64,000 nucleotides of DNA, taken from Candidula unifasciata (taxonomy: Eukaryota; Mollusca; Gastropoda; Stylommatophora; Geomitridae). Positions 11,287 to 21,790 of the stretch are shown one piece after another (positions within the stretch are counted from its first letter, which is position 1; every line of letters starts with the position of its first letter). The translations under genes were made by a program, and so were the position numbers. Where the stretch lies: the NCBI GenBank assembly GCA_905116865.2, contig CAJHNH020002091.1:1-64000 (forward strand), given 5' to 3'. The notes below the pieces were generated by a model that saw only the letters and a program-made list of their open reading frames with translations, was not told the origin of the DNA and ran no database searches.

Positions 11287-11606
11287 CACACCCAGCAGCC
11301 CTAACAATTTCTTCAGTTATCACAGCGCCTCTAAATTTTTCTATATCTGATTTTTTTTTTTTAAAGCGTGATTTTTTTTTTTCTTCTGCAAAACAAACGA
11401 AGCATTAAATACCATAATTTGGAGTTTTCTTGAATGATTAATTACACGCTATTGTTCTGTTAGTGGTGAAGCCCTGCTGTTGAATTTGGTAGGTCGAGGA
11501 AAAGGGGGTGCGGGGGATTTGCTATTTTTTTTTAAGACTAGAAAGCACTCCTGACTAATCTATACGTCCTCAAGTGACGCCAGATGTTAGAATAGGATCT
11601 ATGTGC

Positions 11607-11806
11607 TAAGTAAGTAAAGTAAAGTAAAGTAAAGTAAAGTAAAGTAAAGTAAAGTAAAGTAAAGTAAAGTAAAGTAAAGTAAAGTAAAGTAAAGTAAAGT
11701 AAAGTAAAGTAAAGTAAAGTAAAGTAAAGTAAAGTAAAGTAAAGTAAAGTAAAGTAGAGTAAAGTAAAGTAAAGTAAACTAAAGTAAAGTAATGTAAAAT
11801 AAAATA
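11607..11806. repeat. (AAGTA)n pentanucleotide microsatellite
   Basis: About 39 units of AAGTA with few interruptions. It abuts the 3' end of the minus-strand SINE at 11807-12050, whose tail in other copies is a short run of the complementary unit (CTTTA/TTTAC). The array is therefore best read as a greatly lengthened SINE tail. Confidence 0.95.
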
Positions 11807-12050
11807 ACCTTTTCCGCGCCTTTAGGCGTATAATGCATATAGGGCTAGATCTTCATTTTACAGACCAATCGGCACATGATGGGTGATGTGGTCAGCATCA
11901 CGCCGGCCGCCTTTACTTCCCGGGTTTGCACCCGGTACCCACTCAAGGCTGGGTCGACTTAGGAGCCCAGGTCATTTTTTAAGGAAAAAAAATCCGGCCT
12001 CGCTAGGGAGCGAACCCACTACCTTCTGATCCACGACGAGCGTCTAGTAA
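11807..12050 (-). mobile_element. SINE family A1
   Basis: Minus strand, read from the tail at left: 'CCTTTTCCGCGCCTTTAGGC', 'GGTGATGTGGTCAGCATCAC', 'GCCGCCTTTACTTCCCGGG', 'CAAGGCTGGGTCGAC', then the head ending 'CACGACGAGCGTCTAG'. The head stops inside box A and abuts the tail of a second SINE, so the pair is a direct SINE-SINE junction. Confidence 0.92.
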
Positions 12051-12370
12051 AGTAAAGATCCCTTTTCACGCCTTTAGGCGCATGGAAGGTTAGCTTAATT
12101 GCGTATAATTTACAGGACGTTGCAGAATCAACCCTAAAAGCCCCTGGCTGTGGTATGGTTTTTCTAGGCAATTCACGACCAGTAGTTTGCCATTGCTTAC
12201 TGGACGGTCGGCTTTCTTTCTACCACTGTCGAAACCAACACAAAGAGCATTGACCGCAGCTGGGATGGAACTCGGCATCCCGGCATTACGAAGCGTTCTC
12301 ATCGACTTAGCCACAGAGCCGACATGTGGGAAGAGTACCCATATTTTTACAGACTAATATGTGCTAAGTG
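12051..12370 (-). mobile_element. SINE family A, split by a SINE C
   Basis: The tail 'AGTAAAGATCCCTTTTCACG' and 'CCTTTAGGCGCATGG' is at 12051-12095. The adjoining body 'GGGAAGAGTACCCATATTTT' with 'ATGTGCTAAGTG' resumes at 12324-12370. The SINE C at 12096-12323 lies between. The body ends early, so the host copy is 5'-truncated. The 'GTACCCATATTTTTACAG' part is closest to the A2 copies. Confidence 0.8.
12096..12323 (-). mobile_element. SINE family C, nested in SINE A
   Basis: Full-length type. On the minus strand it begins 'GTCGGCTCTGTGGCTAAGTC' (box A), then 'CATCCCAGCTGCGG' (box B region), and ends 'GGGTTGATTCTGCAACGTCC' plus a short A/T-rich tail. Same orientation as its host SINE. Confidence 0.9.
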
Positions 12371-12469
12371 TTTCTATGTTACACAGACGCCCATGTAATC
12401 TGCTTTGTTAGTCTATTGTACATTTCGCTGTAAGCTACCGTAATAATCACGTTGTTATCAATCAAATCA

Positions 12470-12690
12470 CGCTTCGTAATGTCGGGGTGCCGGGTTCGAT
12501 CCCAGCTGCGGGTCATGCATGCACCTTGCGTTGGTTTCTACAGTGGTATCAGGGGGCCGACCTTTCAGTGCAAAGGCAAACTACTGGACGTAAATTTGCC
12601 TAGAGAAACCACAAAACAGCCAGGGGCTGCTGGGGTTGGTTCTGCAACGTCCTGTAAAGGATACGTAACTAACCTATCAATCAAATAGTG
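12470..12690 (+). mobile_element. SINE family C, 5'-truncated
   Basis: Begins inside the head at 'ACGCTTCGTAATG' and has a perfect box B 'GGGTTCGATCCC'. The body has 'CCTTGCGTTGGTTTCTACAG' and 'CAGCCAGGGGCTGCTGGGGT', ending 'CAACGTCCTGTAAAGGATAC' and a tail of 'ATCAATCAAATAG'. Confidence 0.9.
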
Positions 12691-12747
12691 TCTTGATCTG
12701 AAGCAGTTCATGTGTGGTAAACACATCCACCTTGCCTAACTCTGGGC

Positions 12748-12930
12748 GGTCTCTGCAGCGAAGTGGTCAAGCCGGTTGCCTTGCGCTCTGAAGGTCGTGG
12801 TTCGTTTCACGGCGGTACCGTTTCGTTTACGAGTGCCGTTTTTAAGGAGGTCCCTGAGAATCGTCGTCGGAGCTACAAAAGTCGTTCTCTTTGCAACTCT
12901 TGCGGCTGGCAGCTATCTATTCTGCGGAAA
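12748..12930 (+). mobile_element. tRNA-like SINE head, family D
   Basis: The 'GAAGTGGTCAAGCCGGTTGC' box A-like and 'GGTCGTGGTTCGTTTCAC' box B-like parts are 30-odd bases apart. The following sequence has no match in the window except the head-like copies at 62640 and 63395. The call is limited by the lack of a shared body. Confidence 0.5.
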
Positions 12931-12934
12931 GATA

Positions 12935-13795
12935 AAAAAAAATATATGTGGGCAAAAAACACAGTGCAATAAAGTCTATCCTCTCACCATTACATTGATT
13001 ACCTGTCTCTTCGAAGAAGAATTATCTACTGGCGATGCATATATTTCGCCTTTTTCGGTGGCACTGTTTATAATGAGTTACTCAGTTTAAAACAATATCA
13101 CGCATAGTATAAAGGGGTCCATTTCTTGGTTTAGAATAATACATATTTTCTTGTATAATGCGTTGTTTCAAATAGAATGTGCTGCTTTAAAGAATTTCTT
13201 GATATATGTAGGGGAAGTCGATAAGTGAGTCATAAATTGGTTATGGGATGGTTGGAAAATGTAGCTGTTGTTTTTAAAGGTGTTATTAGGTGACAGCGAC
13301 ATTGAACTTTATGTCTCGCCTCTTTATGTGGCGCAAGGTGTTGATGAACTGTTTGGTATAGAATGGATACAATAAATATGCTCTTCAGGGTCCTTAAAAG
13401 AGAGGGAGAACAAAGGATTCACCTCTATTAAAACCAACGGTAACGACCCACCAGTCCCCATATCGAGATTAATGCTGCCAGGGCTGCGAGGAAGATGTGG
13501 GAAAGCTTCAGGGGGTTGCATGGTCTGAGAACGCATGCCGGGAGGATGAAATGCGAAGGGACATAGGCGCCTAGCTACTCCAGTAGTTAGTGAGTCGTCA
13601 GAGAACGACTGGCAAGGTAAACCGCACTCGCTCGGAGACGTCCAAGACGTTTGTCACGGAGGCACACTTTTACAGATAAATGACGAAGTGCGGATGAAGA
13701 TCAAGTTTCCACCCTCAAGCGATAGAGTGTCACGATGCAAGCTGGAAGGTGAACTGTGTGAGAATATTAATGATGAATTTTAGAAAAAATCGCTA
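12935..13795. other. no recognised gene
   Basis: Mixed sequence. Part of 13500-13795 may be the decayed upstream portion of the LINE fragment at 13800, but I cannot align it to a motif. Confidence 0.35.
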
Positions 13796-13799
13796 GGTG

Positions 13800-14010
13800 G
13801 CAAGCTAACATGGTTTGGTGACATAATCTACACGCACTGTGCTCGCGAGTTCGGGACAGTGGAAAAGACGCAGCCGGGTGTCACGCACGAAAACAGCAGG
13901 AGGCAGAGAGACATCGAGTAGTGGCGAGGAGACAAAAACGCACTCGCAAGGTCCTGCTTCATGCTCTTCTGGCTTCTTCGACCACGACGCATCGTGGTGG
14001 TTTACGGTTT
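13800..14010 (+). pseudogene. possible LINE C-terminal fragment
   Basis: Plus-strand reading contains 'KLTWFGDIIYTHCA', like the 'LTWFGHV.RH' motif of LINE tails, and then 'VVARRQKRTRKVL'. Only two short motifs support the call and the intervening frame is broken. Confidence 0.35.
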
Positions 14011-14095
14011 GTCCGATGTTATCTTTCCATCGTTTTCTTGGCCTACATCTTGATCTACGTTATGTATAGTATCAAAAGGCATTCTCTCCTTCTTC

Positions 14096-14460
14096 TTCTT
14101 CTGTCTTTCTATCCCCCAATGTAGCATAGGCCCTCAACCAACTAACGCCAAGTCGTTCCATCCTTCGCCATTGCATGGAGCTCTCCCCATGTCCTCCCCA
14201 TCTTTCTAACCTCATTCTCCAGCTCTCCTCTCCATGTGTTTTTTGGCCTTCCTTTATTCCTATGCCCCTGTGTGTTCCAATGCAAAGACATTCTAGTTAT
14301 GCTGTTCTCCTGTTTTCTCAGTGTGTGTCCTATCCACCCTCTCCTAGTGGCAATATATTCGATTTGCTGTCTTTGCATGTAATTTAGAATTTGTTTTGTG
14401 CCTACTTTATCTCGTATGACCTCATTCCTGATTTTATCTCTTATCTCTTTATCTCTTTAG
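14096..14460 (-). pseudogene. LINE family X, 3' end fragment
   Basis: On the minus strand the frame reads 'KVGTKQILNYMQRQQIEYIA', then 'GWIGHTLRKQENSITRMSLH', then 'GRPKNTWRGELENEVRKMGR' and 'TWGELHAMAKDGTTW'. It shares the C-terminus and about 260 bp of very similar sequence with the longer copy at 57840-59933. Both end in 'GGGGGATAGAAAG' followed by GAAGAA repeats. 5'-truncated. Confidence 0.85.
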
Positions 14461-14464
14461 CTTT

Positions 14465-14930
14465 GATTCTTTTTCACTGTACCTAATATTGCCTTATAAA
14501 ATACAAACAGACAACAAATGTTGGCGTTCTTTTGTGACGTAATGAAAATGATTCGCAACTTACTTTTAACTCTAAAAAAGAAACTGCCTATGATGACGAT
14601 TATAATCTCCTTTCCGTGTTTGCAAAGCCACCAGCGCACACATTGTTGCCAACAGTGTTTGGGGTCAAACTTCCAGGAAAGTTAGGTTGTTACAGCTAAC
14701 GCGAACTCTACTCTCGCAAAACTGGTGCCAGAGGTCTAGGAAAGCAAAGCAGGCAAGCGTAATAATGACCGTATTATCTGATGGCTAGCGTTTGGACACA
14801 GAATCACAAGTCTAATAGCACATCCCTAATACGATTATGACCACTGTTGAAAGTTCCTTGGACGTCGACCGCGAGGAGCCTAAGTGATTTGAAGGAGAAG
14901 ATAACCTGAACACACTGCTAATGAGGGCCT
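14465..14930. other. no recognised feature
   Basis: Unique-looking sequence. A G10-11 tract (14938-14949) marks the start of the next SINE. Confidence 0.4.
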
Positions 14931-14937
14931 GGTGGTG

Positions 14938-15128
14938 GGGGGGGGGGGTGGTGGGTCTTTTGAACCTAAGGATTCAAGGCCGCATGGCTAGTGCTGTCGC
15001 CACGAATGTGCAGGTGAAGATTTTATTTTCTCCCGATAGAAAAAATCCCCAGCCTTGCCGAAGATTCGAACCTCGGTCTCCCAAAGGAAAGAGCCCACCG
15101 TTCTAACCGTTCGGCCAGCAGCTCCTCA
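14938..15128 (-). mobile_element. SINE family E
   Basis: On the minus strand: head 'GGCCGAACGGTTAGAACGGT' with box B 'GAGGTTCGAATC', body 'GGCGACAGCACTAGCCATG', ending in CCACCACC and a C-run. Related copies are at 17470-17680 (-) and 52096-52275 (+). Confidence 0.85.
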
Positions 15129-15129
15129 C

Positions 15130-15445
15130 CTGATCACAGCTAGTCACAAACATCCAAAAGAGATGGTAATAAATTTTGGCAACATTATAAAAATGTGATA
15201 CATGACCACGTGAAAAGTTGAAGTATTCGAATGAACAGATAGAGGTAAATAATGAAAGAAGGTTCTCGATAGAATTGTATGAGACCCGTTTGTCATGGGT
15301 TGAAAAAAACTATAGTACCCATTTGATAATGATGATAATGATACTGATGATGATGAAAATGCCTAAGTGATTTCGAGTGGCTTTAAGTCTATCGATAATC
15401 TTTATGATCACTTTCAGAAAGTGCAGTCACCACAATACTTTTTTT
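15130..15445. other. no recognised feature
   Basis: AT-rich, with a short GATGATAAT cluster at 15325-15365. No gene. Confidence 0.4.
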
Positions 15446-15449
15446 GGGG

Positions 15450-16482
15450 GGAGAGGGAGGGGGGGGGGCATCGCTGATGGCTAGGATAGGACAAGCTAAA
15501 CAAATCTGTAAATAACTTAATACAGGGAACAACTATGAACAGATTGTTTTTAACAGTGGAAAAATAATACACGCACACAAAGGAGAGGATGTAGAAAACG
15601 CGCTTAAAATTGCAGTGAAGTCATTTGTGCTCAAGAAAAAAAAAAAAAAAATAACGCTAAGATAAAAAAAAATTATAATATTGGCGTAGAGTTTAGACCC
15701 TGGACGTGTCTTCTTTGGTTAGGTATCTTTTCCATTAGGTGTCCCTAATTTAGTTCCGATAGAAAAACACATTAAGCGAAAATTCCTGTTTCTAAGAACC
15801 GGTTTTCTAATCCTGCTGCACACCGTTGTTTTACAAGAAAACAATTATCTAAACGTTGAATGAATGATAGCCAGGCGATCTAAGAGATCGGCCTGTGTCT
15901 TACAGGCTAGAGCAAGCTAAAGTAAAATCTAGAAGTAACTGAACACAACGAAAACTACGGATTGACTGTTCAAAGTAGGGAAGAGGAAAGAAGAGCTCAG
16001 TGGAAGGAAAATGAAAGCTAGCTCAACATTCCATTTAAGTAAATATTTGCTATAGACTAAAAGAGTTAGAAAAAACATGGTTCCTTCTTCCTGAATTGTA
16101 GGCCATAGGCGTATCCTCGCTGGGCAAGTATCGTTTCCATCAGATCTCTTTAATTTCGTTAAGAGAGAAAAACACATTAAGCAAAAATTTCGACCTCTGA
16201 GACCCGTTTATAATTCCGTTGCACACCACTATTATTTTACATCAACACAATTATCTGAACCAGTGTTTCCCAAACTTGTCTTAGTCGCGGCACCTTTTTT
16301 CAATTAAAACTTTTCCGCTGCAACCTTACCTAAGTAAAAGTATGACTATTCGTACGTGAGAGATAAAAAAAAAAAATCGTTTATTGTCAAATATCTCACG
16401 GCGCCCCTGTGAAGAGGTCACGGCTTCCCTGGGCTCCGCGGCGCACAGTTTGGGGATCACTGATCTAAAACATTGACGCCCA
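15450..16482. repeat. ~410-bp tandem duplication
   Basis: Unit 1 (about 15450-15855) and unit 2 (about 15860-16482, enlarged by a 202-bp insert) share ordered blocks: 'CAAGCTAAA' with 'TAACTTAA/TAACTGAA', 'GAAAAACACATTAAGC', 'GTTGCACACCRYTRTT' and 'ACAATTATCTRAAC'. Offsets between matching blocks are 406-421 bases. Overall identity looks like 65-75 percent, so the duplication is old. Confidence 0.75.
16261..16462. mobile_element. non-autonomous hAT-like element (202 bp)
   Basis: It begins 'CAGTGTTTCCCAAACTTG' and ends 'CACAGTTTGGGGATCACTG', an imperfect terminal inverted repeat of the common CAGTG..CCCAAACT hAT type. Flanking 8-mers ATCTGAAC (16253-16260) and ATCTAAAA (16463-16470) fit a decayed 8-bp target duplication. 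The pre-insertion sequence ATCTAAAC survives once at 15847-15854 in the other unit of the tandem duplication. No transposase is encoded, so movement depended on an autonomous hAT elsewhere. Confidence 0.9.
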
Positions 16483-16830
16483 AATTAAATTACCAACAAT
16501 TTTCATGCCCGCACGCAAACGGAAACCTCAGACGCCAAAAAATAAAATATTGAGATCCAAGTAAACAGGAATTCTTTAACGTCGCTTTTAAAACAGCAGA
16601 TGTAGATTTGAAATTATGTAAGCTACAGCAAGTTGAGAAAACAAATTAAATATAACTGCGCCAACAGATTCTAGTGTGTGTACTTATAACATTCCTACCT
16701 CGCTGTTTTTGTGCTCGACAACCACGCACTGATGCCGCAGCCGTGCTAACAGTAAATGCGCGTGTGCAGGCTAGTTCCAGGAATGTGAAAACTAAAGATG
16801 TATAAAGCGTGCTTAGTTATATTTTGGACA
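16483..16830. other. no recognised feature
   Basis: Unique-looking sequence between the duplication and a LINE fragment. Confidence 0.4.
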
Positions 16831-16834
16831 GGCA

Positions 16835-17245
16835 TGCTCCGTGCAGAGTGGCAAGCATCACTTCAGAGGTACCGGGTAGTTAGCATTCTTTAGATCTTTT
16901 CTCCAGGTCACACCGGTGTGTTGGGAAATGAGCAGGCGGATAGACTGGTCGGTTCTGCACCACTTGGTGATGAACTGATATATGACAAGCTGGATGTTGT
17001 GATGGACTTTTGGGAGCGAGTGAACAGTGCCGAGGAACAGAAGATCATTGCGGTCTGAGGAGAATGGCACAGCGAGGAGTTACAAGGGGATCTGGTCGAC
17101 GCTCGACACTCGGGGGAGGGGTGAGATATATATACAATCAGACTGTTACTCGATTTAACTCTTCGCTTACTGCTAAAGATGGGGACGGAGCGCTTATGGG
17201 AGTGTCCCTAGTGCTGTGATGTCCATTCTTAATTCGACATTCAAC
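16835..17245 (+). pseudogene. RNase H-type LINE 3' fragment (family N)
   Basis: Plus-strand reading across two frames gives 'GHTGVLGNEQADRLVGSAPL', the C-terminal motif of a LINE-encoded RNase H domain, then 'DELIYDKLDVV'. The linker is followed by 'GGGAGTGTCC', coding for the 'LWECP' zinc-knuckle start. LINEs with RNase H after RT (I clade and relatives; molluscan Nimbus is one known example) have this order. Frameshifts near 16930 and 17060 inactivate it. Confidence 0.75.
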
Positions 17246-17469
17246 ATTCAGTTATATTTTGGATGAAAATGTAACGCAAGATAGCCAAAAAATCGCGCAT
17301 TCTGTCACACATACGTCACACATACGTCACACACACGTCTTTATTAAATGGCTGATTAGTGACCAAGATAATGAAAGAATTGCATATTCTGAAACATGCT
17401 GATTAATTTATATTGCCAAACTGCCATCGCTCCCTGTATTCAAGACTTTTGCTTTGTAGACGTTTAGGT

Positions 17470-17680
17470 TGGGGTGGGGTAGAGGGGGAATTTGATCTGA
17501 GCCTGAAGTTTCTTTCAGGGCAGCATGGCTGGTGCTGTCGCCACGAACTGTGCAGATTAGGATGTTATTTGTGTCCTCCACAGAAAAAAAAAACATTCCA
17601 CAATCATACCTAGGATTCGAACCTGGATTTTCTGCATGAAAGTTCAGCATTCTTAACCGTTCAGCCACCCACTCCTGTTT
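17470..17680 (-). mobile_element. SINE family E
   Basis: On the minus strand: head 'GAACGGTTAAGAATGCTGAA' with box B 'CCAGGTTCGAATCC', then body 'GGCGACAGCACCAGCCATG'. Left end near a G-rich stretch, as in the 14938 copy. Confidence 0.85.
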
Positions 17681-17884
17681 AATATAGGTTAAAGAAATAC
17701 CCAAAGAAAACCCAATATACATTCCGAAACAGATAAATTAACAAACCGTGAAGAAAATAACCAAGATAATAAAACAAATTTACGCAAAAATGGGAATCTA
17801 TGTAAATGAAAATTTCTTTGTGGGGGATAAAAAATAAACCTCCTGCTAGCCGAATCCCCTCTCCTCCCCCGCTTCAAGTCCAAG

Positions 17885-18005
17885 GAACTGAGTACACGCG
17901 AAACTCAAGTTGTAGAACAAAACCATAGCCAGGAAGTGGACGAACAATAACGTTTTTAGACGGATTTTACAGCCGGTAAACGCTAAGAAGAAGACGAAGA
18001 GTGTT
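17885..18005 (+). repeat. interspersed repeat family F, 3' part
   Basis: Contains 'ACGCGAAACTCAAG', 'GGACGAACAATAACG' and the end 'TTACAGCCGGTAAACGCTAA' followed by GAAGAAG. Matches the 3' halves of copies at 28285, 43900 and 45940 (+) and 43187 (-). Confidence 0.7.
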
Positions 18006-18009
18006 AATT

Positions 18010-18405
18010 AAAATAAATTCAAGATAAGGCAGCAAATTTACTGTTAGAAAAATAAATATGAACTTGATAATCGACTAATTATTCTACTTTAAAAATACAA
18101 GTTAATTAAAAAAGATATATAGTACATTTATATTCTGAACCACAATATTAATGATAAATTATTAAAAATAAATCAAGATTTTTTGTATTTTTAAAAAGTC
18201 AAAATTCACTATGCTACAAATAGGCTATTGTGAATTAATTTAAATAAACATACGAAAAATAACGGGTAATATAAATGTACAAAGTCTAGATTGAAATAAA
18301 ACTTATGCATGTTGTTTAAAGGCAACTTTTTGTCATATTTTATCACAATTTGTGCATTAGAATTTTATCTGAGAAGCGAATATGGTGGTGTACAATGTTT
18401 TAATC
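18010..18405. other. AT-rich spacer
   Basis: Very AT-rich, no gene or repeat unit seen. Confidence 0.5.
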
Positions 18406-18409
18406 TGAA

Positions 18410-18600
18410 ATGCCATCAATGTACACTTAACAGTTTTTTTTTCTGCACTGGCTCGTAAAGGGGCGGTTGTTTTGTGATTTACAGCTAAGCTGCGATATCT
18501 GAACATTTCGCTTCATCATATACAATTTAAACAAATCCCTAATTAGTCACCTGCTGCGACATGCTTGCTGGAGGGAGGCATATTCTTTTACTCCCAGGTT
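18410..18600 (-). pseudogene. LINE fragment shared with 4430-4900
   Basis: On the + strand 'TTTTTTCTGCACTGGCTCG', 'AGGGGCGGTTGTTTTG', 'TTTACAGCTAAGCTGCGATA' and 'GACATGCTTGCTGGAGGG' match, in order, the segment 4740-4895. In translation this is the region around the end of the RNase H domain of an I-group LINE. Coding capacity is lost. Confidence 0.55.
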
Positions 18601-18933
18601 GGGGACGCCGGATCCCAAATGCTTAGAGAAGCTACTGAAATACTAAGAATGATTCTTCCTTTTTGGGACAGTCTATGTACATCTCCGTGTCCGGGGGGAG
18701 GGGTGTGTAGATTCACTGCCTCTTAACAAGCGTGCCGTTAAAGACAACTATTGAGAAATGTGCAGAACATTTTTTAGGCCGAAAGCTGCAGCCTAGCTGA
18801 AAACTACAACACAACGTGCCAACTGCCTGTTAATAATAAACGCAAAAAAAAAAAAAAAAATCAGCGTCGATTATGTCTCCAAGTGTTATCTTATCATCTT
18901 GTGGACCGGACAGAAAAACTGTTGCATTACTTA

Positions 18934-19150
18934 ATTTTACAGCGATACTGTTTCTTCTAATACGGTTATATACAATAACAACACTGTGTAACTTCAGTTG
19001 ATTTTACAGCAACATTGGTTCTTTTAACAATAGCGTTACTAGAAAGTAAAACCACTTGGAAATATTATTGCTTTTACATGATGGTTCTTTCGTACGGTAT
19101 ATAATAATAGTAAAACACGTCATAACTTGTTACTTTTACAAATTACTTTA
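18934..19150. repeat. degenerate tandem repeat, 62-70 bp period
   Basis: Four units start with 'ATTTTACAGCRA' or a variant (18934, 19001, about 19071, about 19133). Each has 'TGGTTCTTTY' and a following AATAA/GTAA-rich stretch. Identity between units is about 65 percent by eye. Confidence 0.55.
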
Positions 19151-19159
19151 AAAAATATA

Positions 19160-20360
19160 GCGTGTAACAATAGTAATACAAACTTTTAAAAGACTCCTTA
19201 CAGTAAAAGAACTTTTTTTTTTTCAGTTCTGTTATACAGATTTCTTATAACTGGCTAAAGCCAGAAAAAAAGATATGTTTAAAACTTTGTCTATATATAC
19301 AACTTTAAAAGCAGGAAATAACAATGGGAAATTCTCGCGAAACAGCGATTCCAAGGTAAGCAGCTTTCCTCATCACTTCTAAAAACACAATGGGTTTTAC
19401 CGCTTGTCTTCGACAATGTGCAATCAATAATACAGCGGTAGACATTTCACAAGCAGCACTGTTGATCTTTGTGGGAAACATGGGCCCGCGCGCTATCCAA
19501 ACGGAGCGAGTAAATAGATCCATCGCCAGAGCCGCGCATTCTGCCTCTTGGCGGCCAATCAAATGGAAACACAGAACATTGGGTGTGGCGGGGAGACAAA
19601 AGTTAAGTAAACTCTTATCCACCAACCCCGCCCCCTCCCCCAATTTTCATGATCTCCATAAACCCATGACAGCTGATCCTATCCGGGTCTCCCATCAAAA
19701 CGTTGATATTGACACTTCGTTGATTACTTTCTGTACTTCGAAGTTTAATGTAAATGTAATCGTTAGTTGACTCACCCCTTATCATTTGTTGGTGGGTAGA
19801 TCATATTCTGGTTTGAGGGTTCTTGACTTGGGTTCCACAGTAGACTCAGAATTAAAGAAAGGGTCTGGCAGGCATGCATCACCATACTGAAGGTTCATTC
19901 GCCGATACATTTTTTCACTAATTAAACATTTACAAAAAAGCCGGATAACAAATGCTTTTCCTGGTTGGTGTGTGTCAAAAGTGGGGCGGTCATCTTTAAA
20001 ACTGTCATTATCAGGTTACTATGGTGGTTTTCAATGTAATATCCAGTGTTTAAAACTCTTAACATACTTGATAAAATATTGACAGGTTACAAGACAATGG
20101 CATGGTTATTTATGAATTCTATCACACTTTTAAGGTTTTCTTTTAAAGTCCCCTCGTTTCGAATAAGGCAAAAAACTTGATAACGGACTTTTACTTCCCA
20201 TACGTTAATATCTTCTTCTTCTTTCGTTGGCCTGAAATGAGTTGTCTCTGCAGTTGTGTCTCTCGTAGAAAATGTCCTTCTAGTTTTCAGTTTTGTTTTT
20301 CAGTGGGAGTTTACCTTGGACTACAGTTCTTTTTGCCCACGATTTATGCCCTAATATCAT
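19160..20360. other. no recognised gene; two overlapping opposite open frames
   Basis: Opposite open frames at 19390-19770 (+, 126 codons) and 19643-19305 (-, 112 codons) overlap in a more GC-rich patch (19480-19640) that includes 'GGCGGCCAATCAAATGG' with a CCAAT box-like core. Neither protein is recognisable. The patch could be a promoter or first exon, but nothing nearby proves it. Confidence 0.3.
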
Positions 20361-20377
20361 GTCCGGGTCAGTCTTTT

Positions 20378-21118
20378 GCTTCTGCTGCTGCTTCTGTTGC
20401 TGCTTCTGTGGTTGCTTTTGCTGCTGCTTTTGCTGAGGCTGTTGTTGCTTCTACTGCTGCCTCTCTTGATGCTTCTGCTTCTGCTGATTCTGCTTCTTCT
20501 GCTTCCACTGCTGCTTCTTCTTCTGTTGCTGCTTCTGCTGCTGTTTCTGCTACAACTCCAGCTGCTTTTGTTTTTGCTTCAGCTTCTGCCACTGCTTCCG
20601 CGGCTGATTATACTGCTGCTGCTTCTGTCACTGCTTGTGCTGCCGTTCCTTCTGCTGCTGATTCTGATGCTGCCACTGCTTCTGCTGCTGCTGCTCCTGC
20701 TTCTACCATTGGTTCTGCTGCTGCTTCTACTGCTGCTGTTTCTGCTACTGTTGCTTCTGTGTCTGCTACTGCTTTCACTGCAGCTGTTTCTGCTGCTGTG
20801 CCTTCTTCTTCTTCATCATCATCATCATCGTCTTCTTCTTCTTCTTCTTCTTCTTCTTCTTCTTCTTCTTCTTCTTCTTCTTCTTCTTCTTCTTCTTCTT
20901 CTTTTTCTTTTCTTCTTCTTCTTCTTCTTCTTCTTCTTCTTCTTCTTCTTCTTCTTCTTCTTCTTCTTCTTCTTCTTCTTCTTCTTCTTCTTCTTCTTCT
21001 TCTTCTTCTTCTTCTTCTTTTTCTTCTTCTTTTACTTCTCGTTCATCTTTTTCTTCTCCTCCTCTTCTTCTTCTTCTTTTCCTCCTCCTCCTCTTCGTCT
21101 CCCTCATCTTTCTTCTTC
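20378..21118. repeat. 740-bp TTC/GCT trinucleotide repeat
   Basis: 20378-20815 is an imperfect mix of GCT, TCT and TGC triplets. 20816-21118 is almost pure (TTC)n with a few interruptions (CAT near 20818-20830, TTTTC near 20902 and 21018). The 123-319-codon open frames (Ala/Ser, Leu, Phe or Glu/Lys runs, depending on frame) result from triplet periodicity and are not genes. Confidence 0.95.
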
Positions 21119-21189
21119 TGTTTCTCCTTCTTCTAAGCAGTTTCACGGGTCGTAATCTCTGTAAAAATATACGGGTTGTTTGTCAATTC

Positions 21190-21385
21190 CTAGAATTTGA
21201 TCCTGATCCACAGCTTGCGTTTTACGTGCACATCTGTTTCACAAATGTTGCCTATTTGTTTTTAGACTGTTGGTCCCTTGTCTCTTAAGGAGATGCGCCC
21301 AGACTCAAAATTAAATACTCCCAATTAGTCGCCTGTTAGGACACGCTTGTAAATGAAGCATTGGGTCTAATATTTTTTCTCTAAA
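21190..21385 (-). repeat. interspersed repeat family F
   Basis: On the + strand 'GCGTTTTACGTGCACATCTG', 'GCCTATTTGTTTTTAGACTG', 'TTGGTCCCTTG' and 'CGCCTGTTAGGACACGCTTG' match the minus-strand copy at 43187-43420 in the same order. Confidence 0.7.
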
Positions 21386-21389
21386 ACAG

Positions 21390-21790
21390 AGCCCGGAACT
21401 CACGCAGGGAGGCTTGTCTTCAAGCTAGGAAGCTACATTTGTTCCAGAGTTCTTCACACAACAACAAAAAACTAAATCAACAGGTACTAATTAGCGATTA
21501 TAGAAGAGGATACTGAGGAAATAACAATCACAAGAAGCTCTAGATAAATCAGTTAAAGACCCAACAAGATTGGAAATTGTAACACAGGTATGAGGAAAAC
21601 TATGAGAAAACAAGCGTATTTGATCTATTTTATTTTTAAATTTTAGAACTGACTTTGGTTCCCAAGTGGACACAGTCTAAAAGGCGTATCTAGTAATTTT
21701 ATACAAGTGAAGATGATCGATGTGATGTAGACCACGAGTGCTGGTGTGTCTATAACAATTTGAAATGGCGTTCCTAGCATTTATTATATT
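21390..21790. other. no recognised feature
   Basis: AT-rich unique-looking sequence; no gene seen. Confidence 0.4.

Noticed and set aside
19305..19770. Opposed 112- and 126-codon frames in a GC-richer patch
   Set aside because: No recognisable protein, no splice sites clear enough to choose a strand; left as unexplained sequence.
20177..21155. Long overlapping open frames (259-319 codons) rich in Ala/Ser, Leu or Phe
   Set aside because: They come from TTC/GCT triplet periodicity in all frames and both strands; no non-repetitive domain or start context.
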